Shown: positions 8,603 through 18,197 of the stretch, one piece after another
Layout: every line of letters starts with the position of its first letter
How positions within the stretch are numbered: position 1 is the first letter of the stretch
NCBI RefSeq assembly: GCF_051842935.1
Contig: NZ_JBPXRR010000001.1
Location: 930,001 to 994,000, forward strand
DNA length: 64,000 bases
From: Pseudalkalibacillus sp051842935
GTDB lineage: Bacteria; Bacillota; Bacilli; Bacillales; Fictibacillaceae
Reading direction: 5' to 3'
Translations under genes and position numbers: made by a program
Notes under the pieces: generated by a model
The model's database searches: none
What the model was told of the DNA's origin: nothing
The model's input: only the letters and a program-made list of their open reading frames with translations

Positions 8603-9532
8603 ATGTTTGAGCACGAAACAGTATTGAAAGAAGAAGCAATTGAAGGACTGAACATCAAAGAAGACGGCATATATGTGGATTGTACGCTTGGTGGAGCGGG
8701 TCATACAGAAGAAATCGTCAAAAGACTCACCACAGGACATGTATATGCTTTCGATCAAGACATTCACGCAATTGAAAATGCAAAACAGAGATTGGCACAG
8801 TATGAAGGGAAATTCACGATCATCAAGTCGAATTTCAGACATCTGAAACAAGAGCTCATGGAAATAGGGATTAGTGGTGTTGACGGGATTTTGTTTGACC
8901 TTGGTGTTTCTTCTCCACAATTGGACGAAGCAGAACGAGGTTTCAGCTACCATCAGGATGCCCCATTGGATATGAGAATGGATCAGACGAGCGAACTTTC
9001 TGCCTATCATGTAGTGAATGAATGGTCCTATGAACAAATTGTCTCGATTCTTTTCAAATATGGAGAAGAAAAATTCGCGAAATCGATCGCGAGGAAAATC
9101 GAATCGTACAGAGAGCGAAAAGCCATTGAAACGACTGGTGAATTGGTCGATCTCATTAAGGAAGCTATCCCAGCAAGGGCGCGTAGAAAAGGCGGCCACC
9201 CGGCTAAGAGAACCTTTCAGGCGATCCGGATTGCAGTGAATGATGAAATCGATGCTTTCGAAGAGGCTTTACGAGACGGGATTGAAATGCTGAATGCAGG
9301 TGGAAGAATTTGCGTGATCACCTTCCACTCCCTTGAAGATCGGTTATGCAAAAAGATCTTGAAGGAAGAAAGCAGCACACCGGATTTGCCGCAAGGCTTG
9401 CCGGTCATCCCGGACGAATACCAACCGAATATGGATCTTGTCACTCGTAAACCGATTACACCAGACACTGGGGAAACAGATAAAAATAGAAGAGCTCGTT
9501 CATCGAAGCTCAGAATCGCAGAAAAACGCTAG
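8603..9532 (+). CDS. rsmH: 16S rRNA (cytosine-1402-N4)-methyltransferase
   Basis: RsmH methylates N4 of C1402 in the ribosomal P site. The 309-residue length is typical. It begins with HETVLKEEAIEGLNI and the SAM-binding motif VDCTLGGAGHTEEI, followed by ILFDLGVSSPQLDEAERGFS, RKGGHPAKRTFQAIRIAVN and ITFHSLEDRL. These five blocks are diagnostic of the MraW/RsmH family. It is the second gene of the dcw operon, with 42 bases separating it from mraZ and 15 from ftsL. Confidence 0.95.
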   Translation: MFEHETVLKEEAIEGLNIKEDGIYVDCTLGGAGHTEEIVKRLTTGHVYAFDQDIHAIENAKQRLAQYEGKFTIIKSNFRHLKQELMEIGISGVDGILFDLGVSSPQLDEAERGFSYHQDAPLDMRMDQTSELSAYHVVNEWSYEQIVSILFKYGEEKFAKSIARKIESYRERKAIETTGELVDLIKEAIPARARRKGGHPAKRTFQAIRIAVNDEIDAFEEALRDGIEMLNAGGRICVITFHSLEDRLCKKILKEESSTPDLPQGLPVIPDEYQPNMDLVTRKPITPDTGETDKNRRARSSKLRIAEKR

Positions 9533-9547
9533 AAAGGGGAGAGGGGT

Positions 9548-9910
9548 ATGAGTAATCTAGCCCATCAAGTACAGAGAAATACGAATCATGTTCAAAATCC
9601 ACAGCCGAAACCACAAGTCGTCAAACGCAAGCTCTCACGTATTACGAAAGGTGAAAAGGTATTATGGTCAATCGCTGGTCTCATGCTGATTGCCGCTTCG
9701 ATCTTCGTAATTTCAAATTATGCTGAAATCTACACCGTGAACAAAGACATTCAGGTGATGGAGCAAAAAATCGATCAGCATAATAAAAAAGTGAACGATC
9801 TTGAGCTACAAAAGGCAGAATTGAGCGAGCCTCTCCGAATTATGAATTATGCTGAAGATAAACTTGGCATGAAATTTGACGATAAAAATATAAAAGTAGT
9901 CAATAATTAA
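9548..9910 (+). CDS. ftsL: Cell division protein FtsL
   Basis: This 120-residue bitopic membrane protein has a basic cytoplasmic tail (about residues 1-35), one transmembrane helix (about 39-58, VLWSIAGLMLIAASIFVI) and an extracytoplasmic heptad region (about 62-100). FtsL forms a complex with DivIC and DivIB that activates septal peptidoglycan synthesis by PBP2B. Sequence identity in this family is low, so the call rests on topology and position between rsmH and pbpB. The tail ends in GMKFDDKNIKVV, a common FtsL ending. Confidence 0.9.
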   Translation: MSNLAHQVQRNTNHVQNPQPKPQVVKRKLSRITKGEKVLWSIAGLMLIAASIFVISNYAEIYTVNKDIQVMEQKIDQHNKKVNDLELQKAELSEPLRIMNYAEDKLGMKFDDKNIKVVNN

Positions 9911-9925
9911 TTAGGTGTGGTTCGG

Positions 9926-12145
9926 ATGATTGAAAAGAAGAGTTCTAATATCAACAAAGGAGCAGTGATTTTATCTTTGATATTTGTCCTGCTCTTTTTC
10001 TTATTGATTGGCAGGTATTTCTACTTAGGTTGGACAGGTAAAGCGGAAGGTGTCGATTTGGAACAATGGGCAGAGGAGAAGTGGACTCGGTCTAATAAAC
10101 TCGATGCAAATCGAGGAACGATCTATGACCGGAACGGAGAACCGATTGCAGAAGACATCCCTTCTTATACGGTTATCGCCATTCTGAATCAAGACTACGC
10201 AAATCATATTGAAGATCCTTCGAAAGCCGCATCCAAACTGGCTCCTGTTCTCGATATGTCAGAAGCAAGAATCAGAGATTTATTGGAAAGTGGAATCGAG
10301 AGAGAAGCGTTCCAGGTTGAGCTAGGCCCTGGTGGAGACAAAATCAGCCATTCTAAAATGGAAGAGGTCAAAGCGCTTGGCGTCCAAGGTATTGAATTTA
10401 ACCGAAAAACGAAGCGGTATTATCCTAACCAGGATTTTGCATCCCATATCATTGGCTTTGCAGCGAACAATGATGACGGGACACGTACTGGTGCGATGGG
10501 TCTTGAAAAGGCATTAGACAAATACTTGCAAGAAGAAGACGGGATGCTGAAGTATCAAAGTGACAGCGCTGGGTATAAGCTCCCTGACCCGAATGAAGTG
10601 ATTAAAGAACCGAAACATGGAGCGAGTGTCTACTTGACGATTGATGAGAAGATTCAACTATTCCTGGAAAAAGCGATGAACAACGTAGATGAGGAATATA
10701 GTCCGGAACGTATGATCGGGATAGTCGCCGATCCGAAGACAGGACAGATCTTGGCGATGTCGAACCGCCCGAGCTTCAATCCGAACATCCGCGACATCAC
10801 CAACTATACGAATTTCGCCATCAGTTCTGCATTTGAGCCAGGATCGACGATGAAGATCTTCACCCTGGCGGCAGCGATTGAAGAAGGGGTATACAAAGGA
10901 AATGATGAATACAAATCAGGAGTCTACAAGACAAAGTATAGTAGTGTAGGAGATCACAATGGCAGAAAAGGATGGGGGACCATCTCGTATGATGAGGGTG
11001 TCCGTAAATCCTCAAACGTAGCTTTTGCAAAAATTGCAAACGAACAACTTGGTTTTGATAAGTTGTATGAGTATATTAATAATCGTTGGGAATTTGATGA
11101 GAAAACAGGAATTAACATCCCTGGTGAGGGTAATTCCGTCATTCAAGATTATAGTGAAATAGATCGGTTGGCCACTGCATTTGGACAAGGTAGCGCCATT
11201 ACACCAATACAACAAATACAAGCAGCAACCGCAATCGCTAATGGCGGTAATATGATGAAGCCTTATGTCATTGATAAAATGGTAGACCCGAATTCCAAGA
11301 AAACAATCCAAGATGCTGAACCGAAAACTGTCGGTACACCGATTTCCTCTGAAACGGCAAAAAAAGTCCGAGAAATTTTACGGACGGTAGTAACCGACGG
11401 GACAGGTAAAAACTATGAGCTTGAAGGTTACGATGTTGCAGGAAAAACAGGAACTGCACAGCTATACGAAAATGGAAAACTTATGTCGGGGTGGGACAAC
11501 TACCTGTTCTCTTTCTTAGGGATGGCACCGAAAGATGATCCTCGTTTGATTGTATATGTAGCTATAGATCGTCCCGACCTAGACGATGCAAAATATGAAT
11601 CCGGATCAGTCCCAGTATCTAAAGTATTCAACCCGGTCATGAAGAGCAGCTTGCAGTATTTGAACATCACTCCAGATGAGAGTTCAGTAGAAGTCCAAGG
11701 GTCATCTGGTAATGGGATCGGGCTCGATGATCTTACTGGCGAATCATCCATTGAGATGAAAAAGAAGCTGGAAGAACAAGGGCTTCAAGTTCAGGTTTTC
11801 GGAGAAGGAGATACGATCGTCAACCAAGCTCCTTTTGCGGGCACAAACCTTTTAAAAGGGGAAACGGTCTTTTTGAAAACGGATGGGAAGGTGACGATGC
11901 CGGATTTGACTGGTATGTCACGTTCTGAAGTGCTCAGACTTGCGAAGGCTTTGGATTTGAAGACACCTGAGTTCACAGGGAGCGGATTTGCAGCTTTACA
12001 AAGTATAGCGAAAGGATCTGCCGTGAAGGAGAACTCACCGCTCGTGGTCGAGCTTAAGTCTCCACAAGAACTGAAAAAGATGCTAGAAGAAGCGTCAAAA
12101 GAAAAAGAGAAGAAAGAAGAAGACAAGAAAGAGAAGAACAACTGA
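9926..12145 (+). CDS. pbpB: Penicillin-binding protein 2B (septal transpeptidase)
   Basis: PBP2B is the class B transpeptidase that cross-links septal peptidoglycan. After a short cytoplasmic tail there is a membrane anchor (about residues 14-34), a dimerisation domain beginning with ANRGTIYDRNGEPIA, and the transpeptidase domain. The active-site motifs are S307-T-M-K, S362-S-N and K507-T-G. Two PASTA domains occupy about residues 600-720, and the tail is a run of Lys and Glu. The 739-residue length is slightly above the B. subtilis protein. The ATG at 9926 has a better ribosome binding site than the GTG at 9917. It follows ftsL closely, so division genes are co-expressed. Confidence 0.93.
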   Translation: MIEKKSSNINKGAVILSLIFVLLFFLLIGRYFYLGWTGKAEGVDLEQWAEEKWTRSNKLDANRGTIYDRNGEPIAEDIPSYTVIAILNQDYANHIEDPSKAASKLAPVLDMSEARIRDLLESGIEREAFQVELGPGGDKISHSKMEEVKALGVQGIEFNRKTKRYYPNQDFASHIIGFAANNDDGTRTGAMGLEKALDKYLQEEDGMLKYQSDSAGYKLPDPNEVIKEPKHGASVYLTIDEKIQLFLEKAMNNVDEEYSPERMIGIVADPKTGQILAMSNRPSFNPNIRDITNYTNFAISSAFEPGSTMKIFTLAAAIEEGVYKGNDEYKSGVYKTKYSSVGDHNGRKGWGTISYDEGVRKSSNVAFAKIANEQLGFDKLYEYINNRWEFDEKTGINIPGEGNSVIQDYSEIDRLATAFGQGSAITPIQQIQAATAIANGGNMMKPYVIDKMVDPNSKKTIQDAEPKTVGTPISSETAKKVREILRTVVTDGTGKNYELEGYDVAGKTGTAQLYENGKLMSGWDNYLFSFLGMAPKDDPRLIVYVAIDRPDLDDAKYESGSVPVSKVFNPVMKSSLQYLNITPDESSVEVQGSSGNGIGLDDLTGESSIEMKKKLEEQGLQVQVFGEGDTIVNQAPFAGTNLLKGETVFLKTDGKVTMPDLTGMSRSEVLRLAKALDLKTPEFTGSGFAALQSIAKGSAVKENSPLVVELKSPQELKKMLEEASKEKEKKEEDKKEKNN

Positions 12146-12149
12146 CAAG

Positions 12150-12178
12150 TTCTAGTCGTTTCTGTACAAGCATATAAT
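12150..12178 (+). promoter_or_regulatory. Candidate spoVD promoter (sigma-E-like -10, also sigma-A-like)
   Basis: CATATAAT at 12171-12178 matches seven of eight positions of the sigma-E -10 consensus and also contains TATAAT. The -35 region is weak for either sigma factor (TTCTAG at 12150). In B. subtilis spoVD is transcribed by sigma-E, so a mother-cell promoter is expected here. The assignment is tentative. Confidence 0.4.
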
Positions 12179-12212
12179 TGGAACGAGCTTATCTGCCGAG
12201 GAGGTTGGACTA

Positions 12213-14144
12213 TTGCGCGTTTCAAATGTGACTGTGCGGAGACGGCTTATTTTTGTTTTTGTAGCTGGTCTCTTATTTTTATTGATTATTACGGGTCGTT
12301 TAGCCTATGTTCAGTTTGTGAAAGGGGATTGGTTGACCGGATTGGCGCTTGATTCCTGGAGCCGTAATGTCCCTTTTGAACCGAAGCGAGGAGAGATCCT
12401 TGATCGGAATGGTGTTCCGATTGCAATGAATGTCAGTGCTCCGACGGTATTTGTCGTACCGAAACAGGTGAAGGATCCTTCTGAAACCGCCAGAAAATTA
12501 GCGGCTGCACTGAACCTGAGTGAAACGGATGTTTATAAGACGATTACGAAGAGAGAATCGATCGTTAAGATCAAAGGTGGAAAGAAGATCAGCAATGAAA
12601 AAGCGAATGAGATCAGAGGGTTCGATCTACCGGGTGTGTTTATCGGAGAAGACAGTAAAAGGCACTACCCGAATGGAAGCTATCTCTCTCATGTACTCGG
12701 GTTTGTCGGAATCGATAATCAAGGGCTGACAGGACTGGAACTTCAATACGATGACTATTTGAAAGGCGACAAAGGATATGTTTCTTTTTACACTGATGTA
12801 CGAGGGAACCGTATGCCTTCATTATCTGATGAATACAAACCCCCTACAGATGGTATGGACTTGAAACTGACGATCGATTCAAACGTCCAATCCATCATCG
12901 AAAGGGAGCTCGATATTGCGGAAGCAACGTATAATCCGGACGGGGTCGTCGCAATTGCGATGGATCCGAATTCAGGTGAAATTCTCGGTATGGCGAGCAG
13001 GCCGGATTACAACCCGGAAAACTTCCGGGAAGTCCCTCAAGAGATTTATAACCGTAATAAGCCGGTATGGAGCACGTACGAGCCAGGATCGACGTTCAAG
13101 ATCATCACACTGGCTGCAGCGTTAGAGGAAGGTAAAGTGGACCTGCAAAATGATCGCATCCACGACCCAGGCTCGATTGAAGTGGCTGGACGAAAGCTGC
13201 GTTGCTGGAAGAAAGGCGGTCATGGAAGTGAAACGTATCTAGAAGTCGTGCAAAACTCATGTAACCCAGGGTTCGTTGTCTTGGGTCAGAGGTTAGGGAA
13301 AGAAAAGTTGTTCTCTTATATTAAAGACTTCGGTTTCGGGACAAAAACAGGAATTGATCTTCAAGGGGAGAGTACAGGAATTCTCTTCAATTTGGATAAA
13401 GTCGGCCCATTGGAACTGGCTACGACTGCTTTTGGGCAAGGGGTCTCGGTGACACCGATCCAGCAAGTATCTGCAGTTGCAGCAGCTGTGAACGGAGGAT
13501 ACCTTTACACACCATACGTAGCCAAAGAATGGCTCGATCCAGATACGGGGAAGACTGTGGAACAAACAACTCCACAGATGAAACGCAGAGTCATATCTGA
13601 AGAAACTTCCAAGCAAGTTAGGGAAGCGCTCGAAAGTGTTGTCGCTCAAGGAACGGGTAAAGGGGCGTTCGTTGATGGGTACCGGGTCGGAGGTAAGACG
13701 GGTACTGCACAGAAGGCTGTGAACGGACAATATTTGAAAGACAATCACATCGTGTCATTCATCGGTTTTGCACCTGCGGATGATCCACAAATCGTCGTCT
13801 ATATTGCCGTGGATAACCCGAAAGGGACACTGCAATTCGGGGGGATCGTAGCCGCTCCAATCGTCGGGAATATCATTGAAGACAGTTTGGCAGCGATGAA
13901 TGTTCCGAAACGAAAGAATCAGATTGAAAAGGAATTGACATGGCTGGATCAACCTTTAATCGAAATTCCGGATTTAAAAGGGAAATCAAGGCAAGATATC
14001 CATAAGGCATTTTACGAGCTGAAGATTGAAACAGTCGGCGAAGGTGATACGGTTATCGACCAGGCACCAGAACCTGGTATCAAATTGGCTGTCGGATCAA
14101 CGATTCGACTATATATGGGTGACAAATCTGCTTCAGAAGATTAA
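12213..14144 (+). CDS. spoVD: Sporulation-specific penicillin-binding protein SpoVD
   Basis: SpoVD is the class B transpeptidase needed for spore cortex synthesis. It works with the SEDS protein SpoVE encoded downstream. The 643-residue protein has a membrane anchor (about residues 10-31), a dimerisation domain with PKRGEILDRNGVPIA, and a transpeptidase domain with S293-T-F-K, S349-C-N and K495-T-G. One PASTA domain follows at the C-terminus, against two in PBP2B, which distinguishes the two paralogues. Translation starts at TTG 12213 with GAGGAGGT upstream. It lies 68 bases after pbpB and is probably a duplication of it. Confidence 0.92.
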   Translation: MRVSNVTVRRRLIFVFVAGLLFLLIITGRLAYVQFVKGDWLTGLALDSWSRNVPFEPKRGEILDRNGVPIAMNVSAPTVFVVPKQVKDPSETARKLAAALNLSETDVYKTITKRESIVKIKGGKKISNEKANEIRGFDLPGVFIGEDSKRHYPNGSYLSHVLGFVGIDNQGLTGLELQYDDYLKGDKGYVSFYTDVRGNRMPSLSDEYKPPTDGMDLKLTIDSNVQSIIERELDIAEATYNPDGVVAIAMDPNSGEILGMASRPDYNPENFREVPQEIYNRNKPVWSTYEPGSTFKIITLAAALEEGKVDLQNDRIHDPGSIEVAGRKLRCWKKGGHGSETYLEVVQNSCNPGFVVLGQRLGKEKLFSYIKDFGFGTKTGIDLQGESTGILFNLDKVGPLELATTAFGQGVSVTPIQQVSAVAAAVNGGYLYTPYVAKEWLDPDTGKTVEQTTPQMKRRVISEETSKQVREALESVVAQGTGKGAFVDGYRVGGKTGTAQKAVNGQYLKDNHIVSFIGFAPADDPQIVVYIAVDNPKGTLQFGGIVAAPIVGNIIEDSLAAMNVPKRKNQIEKELTWLDQPLIEIPDLKGKSRQDIHKAFYELKIETVGEGDTVIDQAPEPGIKLAVGSTIRLYMGDKSASED

Positions 14145-14174
14145 AATGTAAGCTATAGCATTCATTAAGCGGAA

Positions 14175-14257
14175 CAGTGTCTGACATTCTTTCTTTTCAA
14201 CATCATCTGGATGGTACCAGACCGAGAATGTTGATAGAGTGTCCGACACTTTCTTTT
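14175..14257. repeat. Paired GTGTCYGACA repeats between spoVD and murE
   Basis: AGTGTCTGACATTCTTTCTTTT (shortened here to its core AGTGTCTGACA) at 14175 is repeated imperfectly at 14238 as AGTGTCCGACACTTTCTTTT. The second copy contains the perfect 6+1+6 palindrome AGTGTC-C-GACACT followed by T-rich DNA. Between them CAACAT and ATGTTG with CTGG and CCAG can pair. The unit may act as a weak terminator or be a dispersed intergenic repeat. Confidence 0.6.
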
Positions 14258-14294
14258 GCATGTTAAATGAATCATGTTGAATAAAAGGATGGAT

Positions 14295-15776
14295 ATGAAT
14301 TTTATGAAGAACTTGAAATCACTATTGGACCACTTGATGGTCTATCAATTGTTCAATGAAGATGACCCTTCCATCACCAGTATCGAGATGGATTCGAGAA
14401 AAGTGGAAAAAGGGAATTTGTACATCTGTATCAAGGGTGAAAAGTTTGACGGACATGACTATGTTGACGATGTCGTGCAGAAAGGCGCGTCAGCGATCTT
14501 AGCTGAACGAATGATTGAAACGACCGTCCCAGTCATTCTGGTGAAGGATAGTCGGCATGCGATGGCTGTCCTGTCGGATTTTTTCTACGATCAACCGACA
14601 CATGATCTCCAATTGATTGGCGTTACCGGTACGAACGGTAAGACGACAGTCACGCATATCATGGACCATCTGTTTCAGGACCAGAACAAACGGACAGGTG
14701 TCATCGGTACGATTGAAATGCGGATCAACAATCAAAAATACCCGGTCGCCAATACGACGCCCGAAGCACCGTTCCTTCAGAAAGCTTTTTCTAAGATGAT
14801 TGATGAAAAAGTCGATAGTGCATTCATGGAAGTTTCTTCTCATGCACTGGAAATGGGGCGTGTCCGTGGGTGTGATTACGATATTGCTGTATTCACAAAC
14901 CTTTCTCAGGATCACCTGGACTATCATGAAACGATGGAGAAATATTTACAGGCGAAAGGTCTTCTGTTTTCTCAGCTAGGTAATACATATGATAGAAAGA
15001 AGCAAAAACTCGCAATCTTGAACGCTGATGATGATGCTTCTAAACAGCTGAAAAGAATGACCTCGGCTCAAATCATGACCTATGGCATCGAAAATGAATG
15101 TGATGTCATGGCGAAAGACATCCGTATTTCTGGGAAGGGTACCCAATTCAAAATCAGAACCTTAACAAGTGAATACGATGTCACCATGAAGCTCGTCGGC
15201 AAGTTCAGTGTATATAATGTCCTTGCAGCGATGACAGCTGGAATTGCAGCAGGACTTGATGAGCAAAAAATGATCACTTCTGTCGAACAATTGGAGGGTG
15301 TACCTGGACGTTTTGAAGTAATTGACGAAGGACAACCATTTCCGGTGATCGTCGATTACGCCCATACACCAGATAGCCTGGAGAATGTCCTGACAACGAT
15401 CCAAGAGTTTGCTGAAGGCGATGTCCATGTGATCGTCGGTTGTGGTGGAAACCGTGATCGCACCAAGAGACCGTTAATGGCACAAATAGCTGTCAATTAT
15501 TCAGACCATGCGATTTTCACGTCCGATAACCCAAGAACAGAAGCGCCAGAGCAGATTTTAGAGGATATGGAAGCTGGCATTGAAAAAGGCTCCTACACCT
15601 CAATCATAGATCGGAAAGCAGCGATTGAAACAGCTGTGAATATCGCTAAAAAAGGTGATGTCATCCTGATTGCTGGAAAAGGTCATGAAACGTATCAAAT
15701 CATCGGTGATCAGACAATTGATTTTGATGACCGCGAAGTGGCACGACAAGCAATCAAGAAACGGTCTGACGTATAA
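14295..15776 (+). CDS. murE: UDP-MurNAc-L-Ala-D-Glu:meso-diaminopimelate ligase
   Basis: MurE adds the third residue to the peptidoglycan stem peptide in the cytoplasm. The Mur ligase N-domain has SIEMDSRKVEKGNLYICIKG, the ATP loop is GVTGTNGKTTVTH, and the central domain has EVSSHALEMGRV. The D411-N-P-R motif marks meso-diaminopimelate specificity rather than lysine, so the wall is probably of the A1gamma type. The start is ambiguous: ATG 14295 has AAAAGGA at a good distance, while ATG 14304 aligns best with B. subtilis MurE and ATG 14274 is also in frame. About 490 residues is normal. Confidence 0.93.
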   Translation: MNFMKNLKSLLDHLMVYQLFNEDDPSITSIEMDSRKVEKGNLYICIKGEKFDGHDYVDDVVQKGASAILAERMIETTVPVILVKDSRHAMAVLSDFFYDQPTHDLQLIGVTGTNGKTTVTHIMDHLFQDQNKRTGVIGTIEMRINNQKYPVANTTPEAPFLQKAFSKMIDEKVDSAFMEVSSHALEMGRVRGCDYDIAVFTNLSQDHLDYHETMEKYLQAKGLLFSQLGNTYDRKKQKLAILNADDDASKQLKRMTSAQIMTYGIENECDVMAKDIRISGKGTQFKIRTLTSEYDVTMKLVGKFSVYNVLAAMTAGIAAGLDEQKMITSVEQLEGVPGRFEVIDEGQPFPVIVDYAHTPDSLENVLTTIQEFAEGDVHVIVGCGGNRDRTKRPLMAQIAVNYSDHAIFTSDNPRTEAPEQILEDMEAGIEKGSYTSIIDRKAAIETAVNIAKKGDVILIAGKGHETYQIIGDQTIDFDDREVARQAIKKRSDV

Positions 15777-15834
15777 TGTTGAAAGTTATTCAAATATGTA
15801 GCAACTTATCATCTACTGGGAGGGGTTAGTTCAA

Positions 15835-16806
15835 ATGGAAACCACATTAATCGTTACCCTTCTGGCTTCATTTATTGTAGCTGTCGTCCTTTCGCCGATA
15901 TTCATTCCATTTTTGAAACGTCTAAAATTCGGCCAAAGCATACGTGAAGAAGGGCCCAAATCACATCAAAAGAAATCTGGAACACCCACAATGGGTGGAA
16001 TCGTCATCATTGTTTCATTATTGATTTCGACTCTGTTTATCGCATTGTATTTCGGATTGTTTACAACAGAAACGATGATTTTGTTATTCGTGACATTTGG
16101 TTACGGAGTGATCGGATTCATTGATGATTTCATCAAAGTCGTCATGAAACGGAACCTAGGTCTAACATCCAAGCAGAAGCTGCTTGGGCAACTTGTCATT
16201 GCAATCATTTTTTATTTCGGGATGAGGCAAGCAGGCATTTCAACCGCATTATCAATCCCCGGAACGGAATGGTCGATTGAGCTTGGATGGTTTTATTTCG
16301 TATTGATCATCGTCATGCTCGTCGGTGCTTCAAATGCTGTCAACTTGACAGACGGTCTGGATGGATTGCTCGCTGGAACTGCTGCGATTGCATTCGGTGC
16401 ATTTGCGGTCATCGCATCCAGTAAGCTTGACTTGGATGTAGCATTATTCTGTCTCGCAGTCGTAGGTTCCTTGCTAGGCTTCCTCGTATTCAACGCACAT
16501 CCCGCGAAAGTATTCATGGGAGATACAGGATCGTTAGCGCTCGGTGGCGCAATTGCTGCAGTCGCTATATTAACAAAAACTGAATTACTCCTTGTCTTGA
16601 TCGGCGGAGTCTTTGTCATGGAGACCTTATCGGTCATGATTCAAGTGGTTTCCTTCAAAACGACAGGAAAACGAGTATTCAAGATGAGTCCACTTCACCA
16701 TCATTACGAGTTGAGCGGGTGGAGTGAATGGCGCATCGTTGTCACTTTCTGGGCAGTAGGACTATTGCTCGCAAGTCTCGGAATCTATATTGAGGTGTTG
16801 ATCTAA
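15835..16806 (+). CDS. mraY: Phospho-N-acetylmuramoyl-pentapeptide-transferase
   Basis: MraY transfers phospho-MurNAc-pentapeptide from UDP to undecaprenyl phosphate, making lipid I at the inner face of the membrane. The 323-residue protein has about ten membrane spans. Active-site signatures are KSHQKKSGTPTMGG, FGYGVIGFIDDFIKV with the aspartate pair, NLTDGLDGLLAG, VFMGDTGSLALGG, and the histidine cluster KMSPLHHHYELSGW. It starts at ATG 15835 behind GGGAGGGG. Only one base separates its stop from the start of murD. Confidence 0.95.
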   Translation: METTLIVTLLASFIVAVVLSPIFIPFLKRLKFGQSIREEGPKSHQKKSGTPTMGGIVIIVSLLISTLFIALYFGLFTTETMILLFVTFGYGVIGFIDDFIKVVMKRNLGLTSKQKLLGQLVIAIIFYFGMRQAGISTALSIPGTEWSIELGWFYFVLIIVMLVGASNAVNLTDGLDGLLAGTAAIAFGAFAVIASSKLDLDVALFCLAVVGSLLGFLVFNAHPAKVFMGDTGSLALGGAIAAVAILTKTELLLVLIGGVFVMETLSVMIQVVSFKTTGKRVFKMSPLHHHYELSGWSEWRIVVTFWAVGLLLASLGIYIEVLI

Positions 16807-16807
16807 A

Positions 16808-18160
16808 TTGAACCGGAAACATGAATTGGAAAAGAAAAACGTGTTAGTGGTTGGCCTTGCCAAAAGCGGATCAGCAGCTGCAAAAGTTTTGCATAGTCAC
16901 GGAGCGCGGGTAATCGTCAACGATCAAAAGCCGCTGGAAGAGAACCCAGAGGCGAAAGAGCTTCAAGGACTAGGAATCGAGGTGCACTGCGGAGGTCACC
17001 CTCTCAGCCTGTTGGACGAGCAGATCGACTTCATCGTAAAGAACCCAGGGATTCCATATAAAAACCCGTTGATCCATTCTGCACTTGAAAGGAAGATACC
17101 GATCTATACCGAAGTAGAGTTGACTTCCTATCTGACCTATGCAGAATTGATTGGTATAACAGGTTCCAATGGGAAAACGACTACAACGACACTTGTGGGA
17201 GAAATGCTTGAAGATGGGAAAAAGACACCTCACGTTGCCGGGAACATTGGAACTGTTCTCTGTGAAGTTGCCGATCAGACAACGGACGAGGATATCATCA
17301 TTGCTGAGTTATCAAGCTTTCAATTAATGGGAATCGATTCTTTCAAACCGAACATCGGGGTGCTTTTGAATCTGTTCGATGCACATCTCGATTATCATGG
17401 CACGCGTGAGGAATATGGAAAGGCGAAAGCTCGACTATTCATGAATCAGACATCTGAGGACTTTTGTGTGTACAATGCTGAAGATGAAGAAGTGGTTCAA
17501 CTCGTCAAAGAAGTGAAGAGCACAAAGATTCCATTCAGTACGAAAAGAACCATGCAAGATGGTGCTTATCTCCTCGAAGGGAATGTTATGTTCAAGCAGG
17601 AAGCCATCATACCCGTAGAGGATGTCGTTCTCCCTGGAGAGCACAATCTCGAGAACATTTTGGCATCCATAGCAGCAGCAAAACTGGCAGGGGCTTCTAA
17701 TGCTCAAATAACCAAAGTGCTACGCACCTTCAGTGGAGTCAAACATCGGTTGCAATTCGTCGCTTCCCACGATGGTATACGCTTTTACAATGATTCAAAA
17801 GCGACCAACATTCTGGCGACTCAAAAAGCCATCGCTGCATTCAATGAACCGATGGTACTTCTTGCAGGTGGTTTGGATCGAGGAAACGAATTTGATGAGT
17901 TAAAACCGTATTTAGATAACGTCAAAGCATTGATTACATTTGGTGAAACAGCTCCGAAATTGATCAGAGTAGCGGAAGAAGCAGGAATAAAGGCGATTGA
18001 ACATGTTGATAATGTTGAAAAAGCCGTTCCTGTTGCAAACCATTACGCTGAATCTGGGGATGTCGTGTTGTTATCCCCTGCATGTGCCAGTTGGGATCAA
18101 TATCCTTCTTTCGAACAAAGAGGGGACATGTTTATCCAAGCGGTGCATAAACTTAGGTAA
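16808..18160 (+). CDS. murD: UDP-MurNAc-L-alanine:D-glutamate ligase
   Basis: MurD adds D-glutamate to UDP-MurNAc-L-Ala. The 450-residue protein opens with a Rossmann-like N-domain (NVLVVGLAKSGSAAAKVL). It has the ATP loop GITGSNGKTTTTTLV and the central motif AELSSFQL. The C-terminal domain has HRLQFVASHDGIRFYNDSKATN and LLSPACASWDQYPSFEQRG, all standard for MurD. Translation starts at TTG 16808, one base after the mraY stop, with GAGGTG inside the end of mraY, so the two are translationally linked. Confidence 0.94.
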   Translation: MNRKHELEKKNVLVVGLAKSGSAAAKVLHSHGARVIVNDQKPLEENPEAKELQGLGIEVHCGGHPLSLLDEQIDFIVKNPGIPYKNPLIHSALERKIPIYTEVELTSYLTYAELIGITGSNGKTTTTTLVGEMLEDGKKTPHVAGNIGTVLCEVADQTTDEDIIIAELSSFQLMGIDSFKPNIGVLLNLFDAHLDYHGTREEYGKAKARLFMNQTSEDFCVYNAEDEEVVQLVKEVKSTKIPFSTKRTMQDGAYLLEGNVMFKQEAIIPVEDVVLPGEHNLENILASIAAAKLAGASNAQITKVLRTFSGVKHRLQFVASHDGIRFYNDSKATNILATQKAIAAFNEPMVLLAGGLDRGNEFDELKPYLDNVKALITFGETAPKLIRVAEEAGIKAIEHVDNVEKAVPVANHYAESGDVVLLSPACASWDQYPSFEQRGDMFIQAVHKLR

Positions 18161-18197
18161 TAGGGACGTGTAAACCTTTAGATTCGAGGTGTCTTGA

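Noticed and set aside
8516..9199. A 227-codon ORF antisense to rsmH
   Set aside because: It lies opposite a clearly conserved gene and is rich in Phe/Cys/Ser as expected for a shadow frame.
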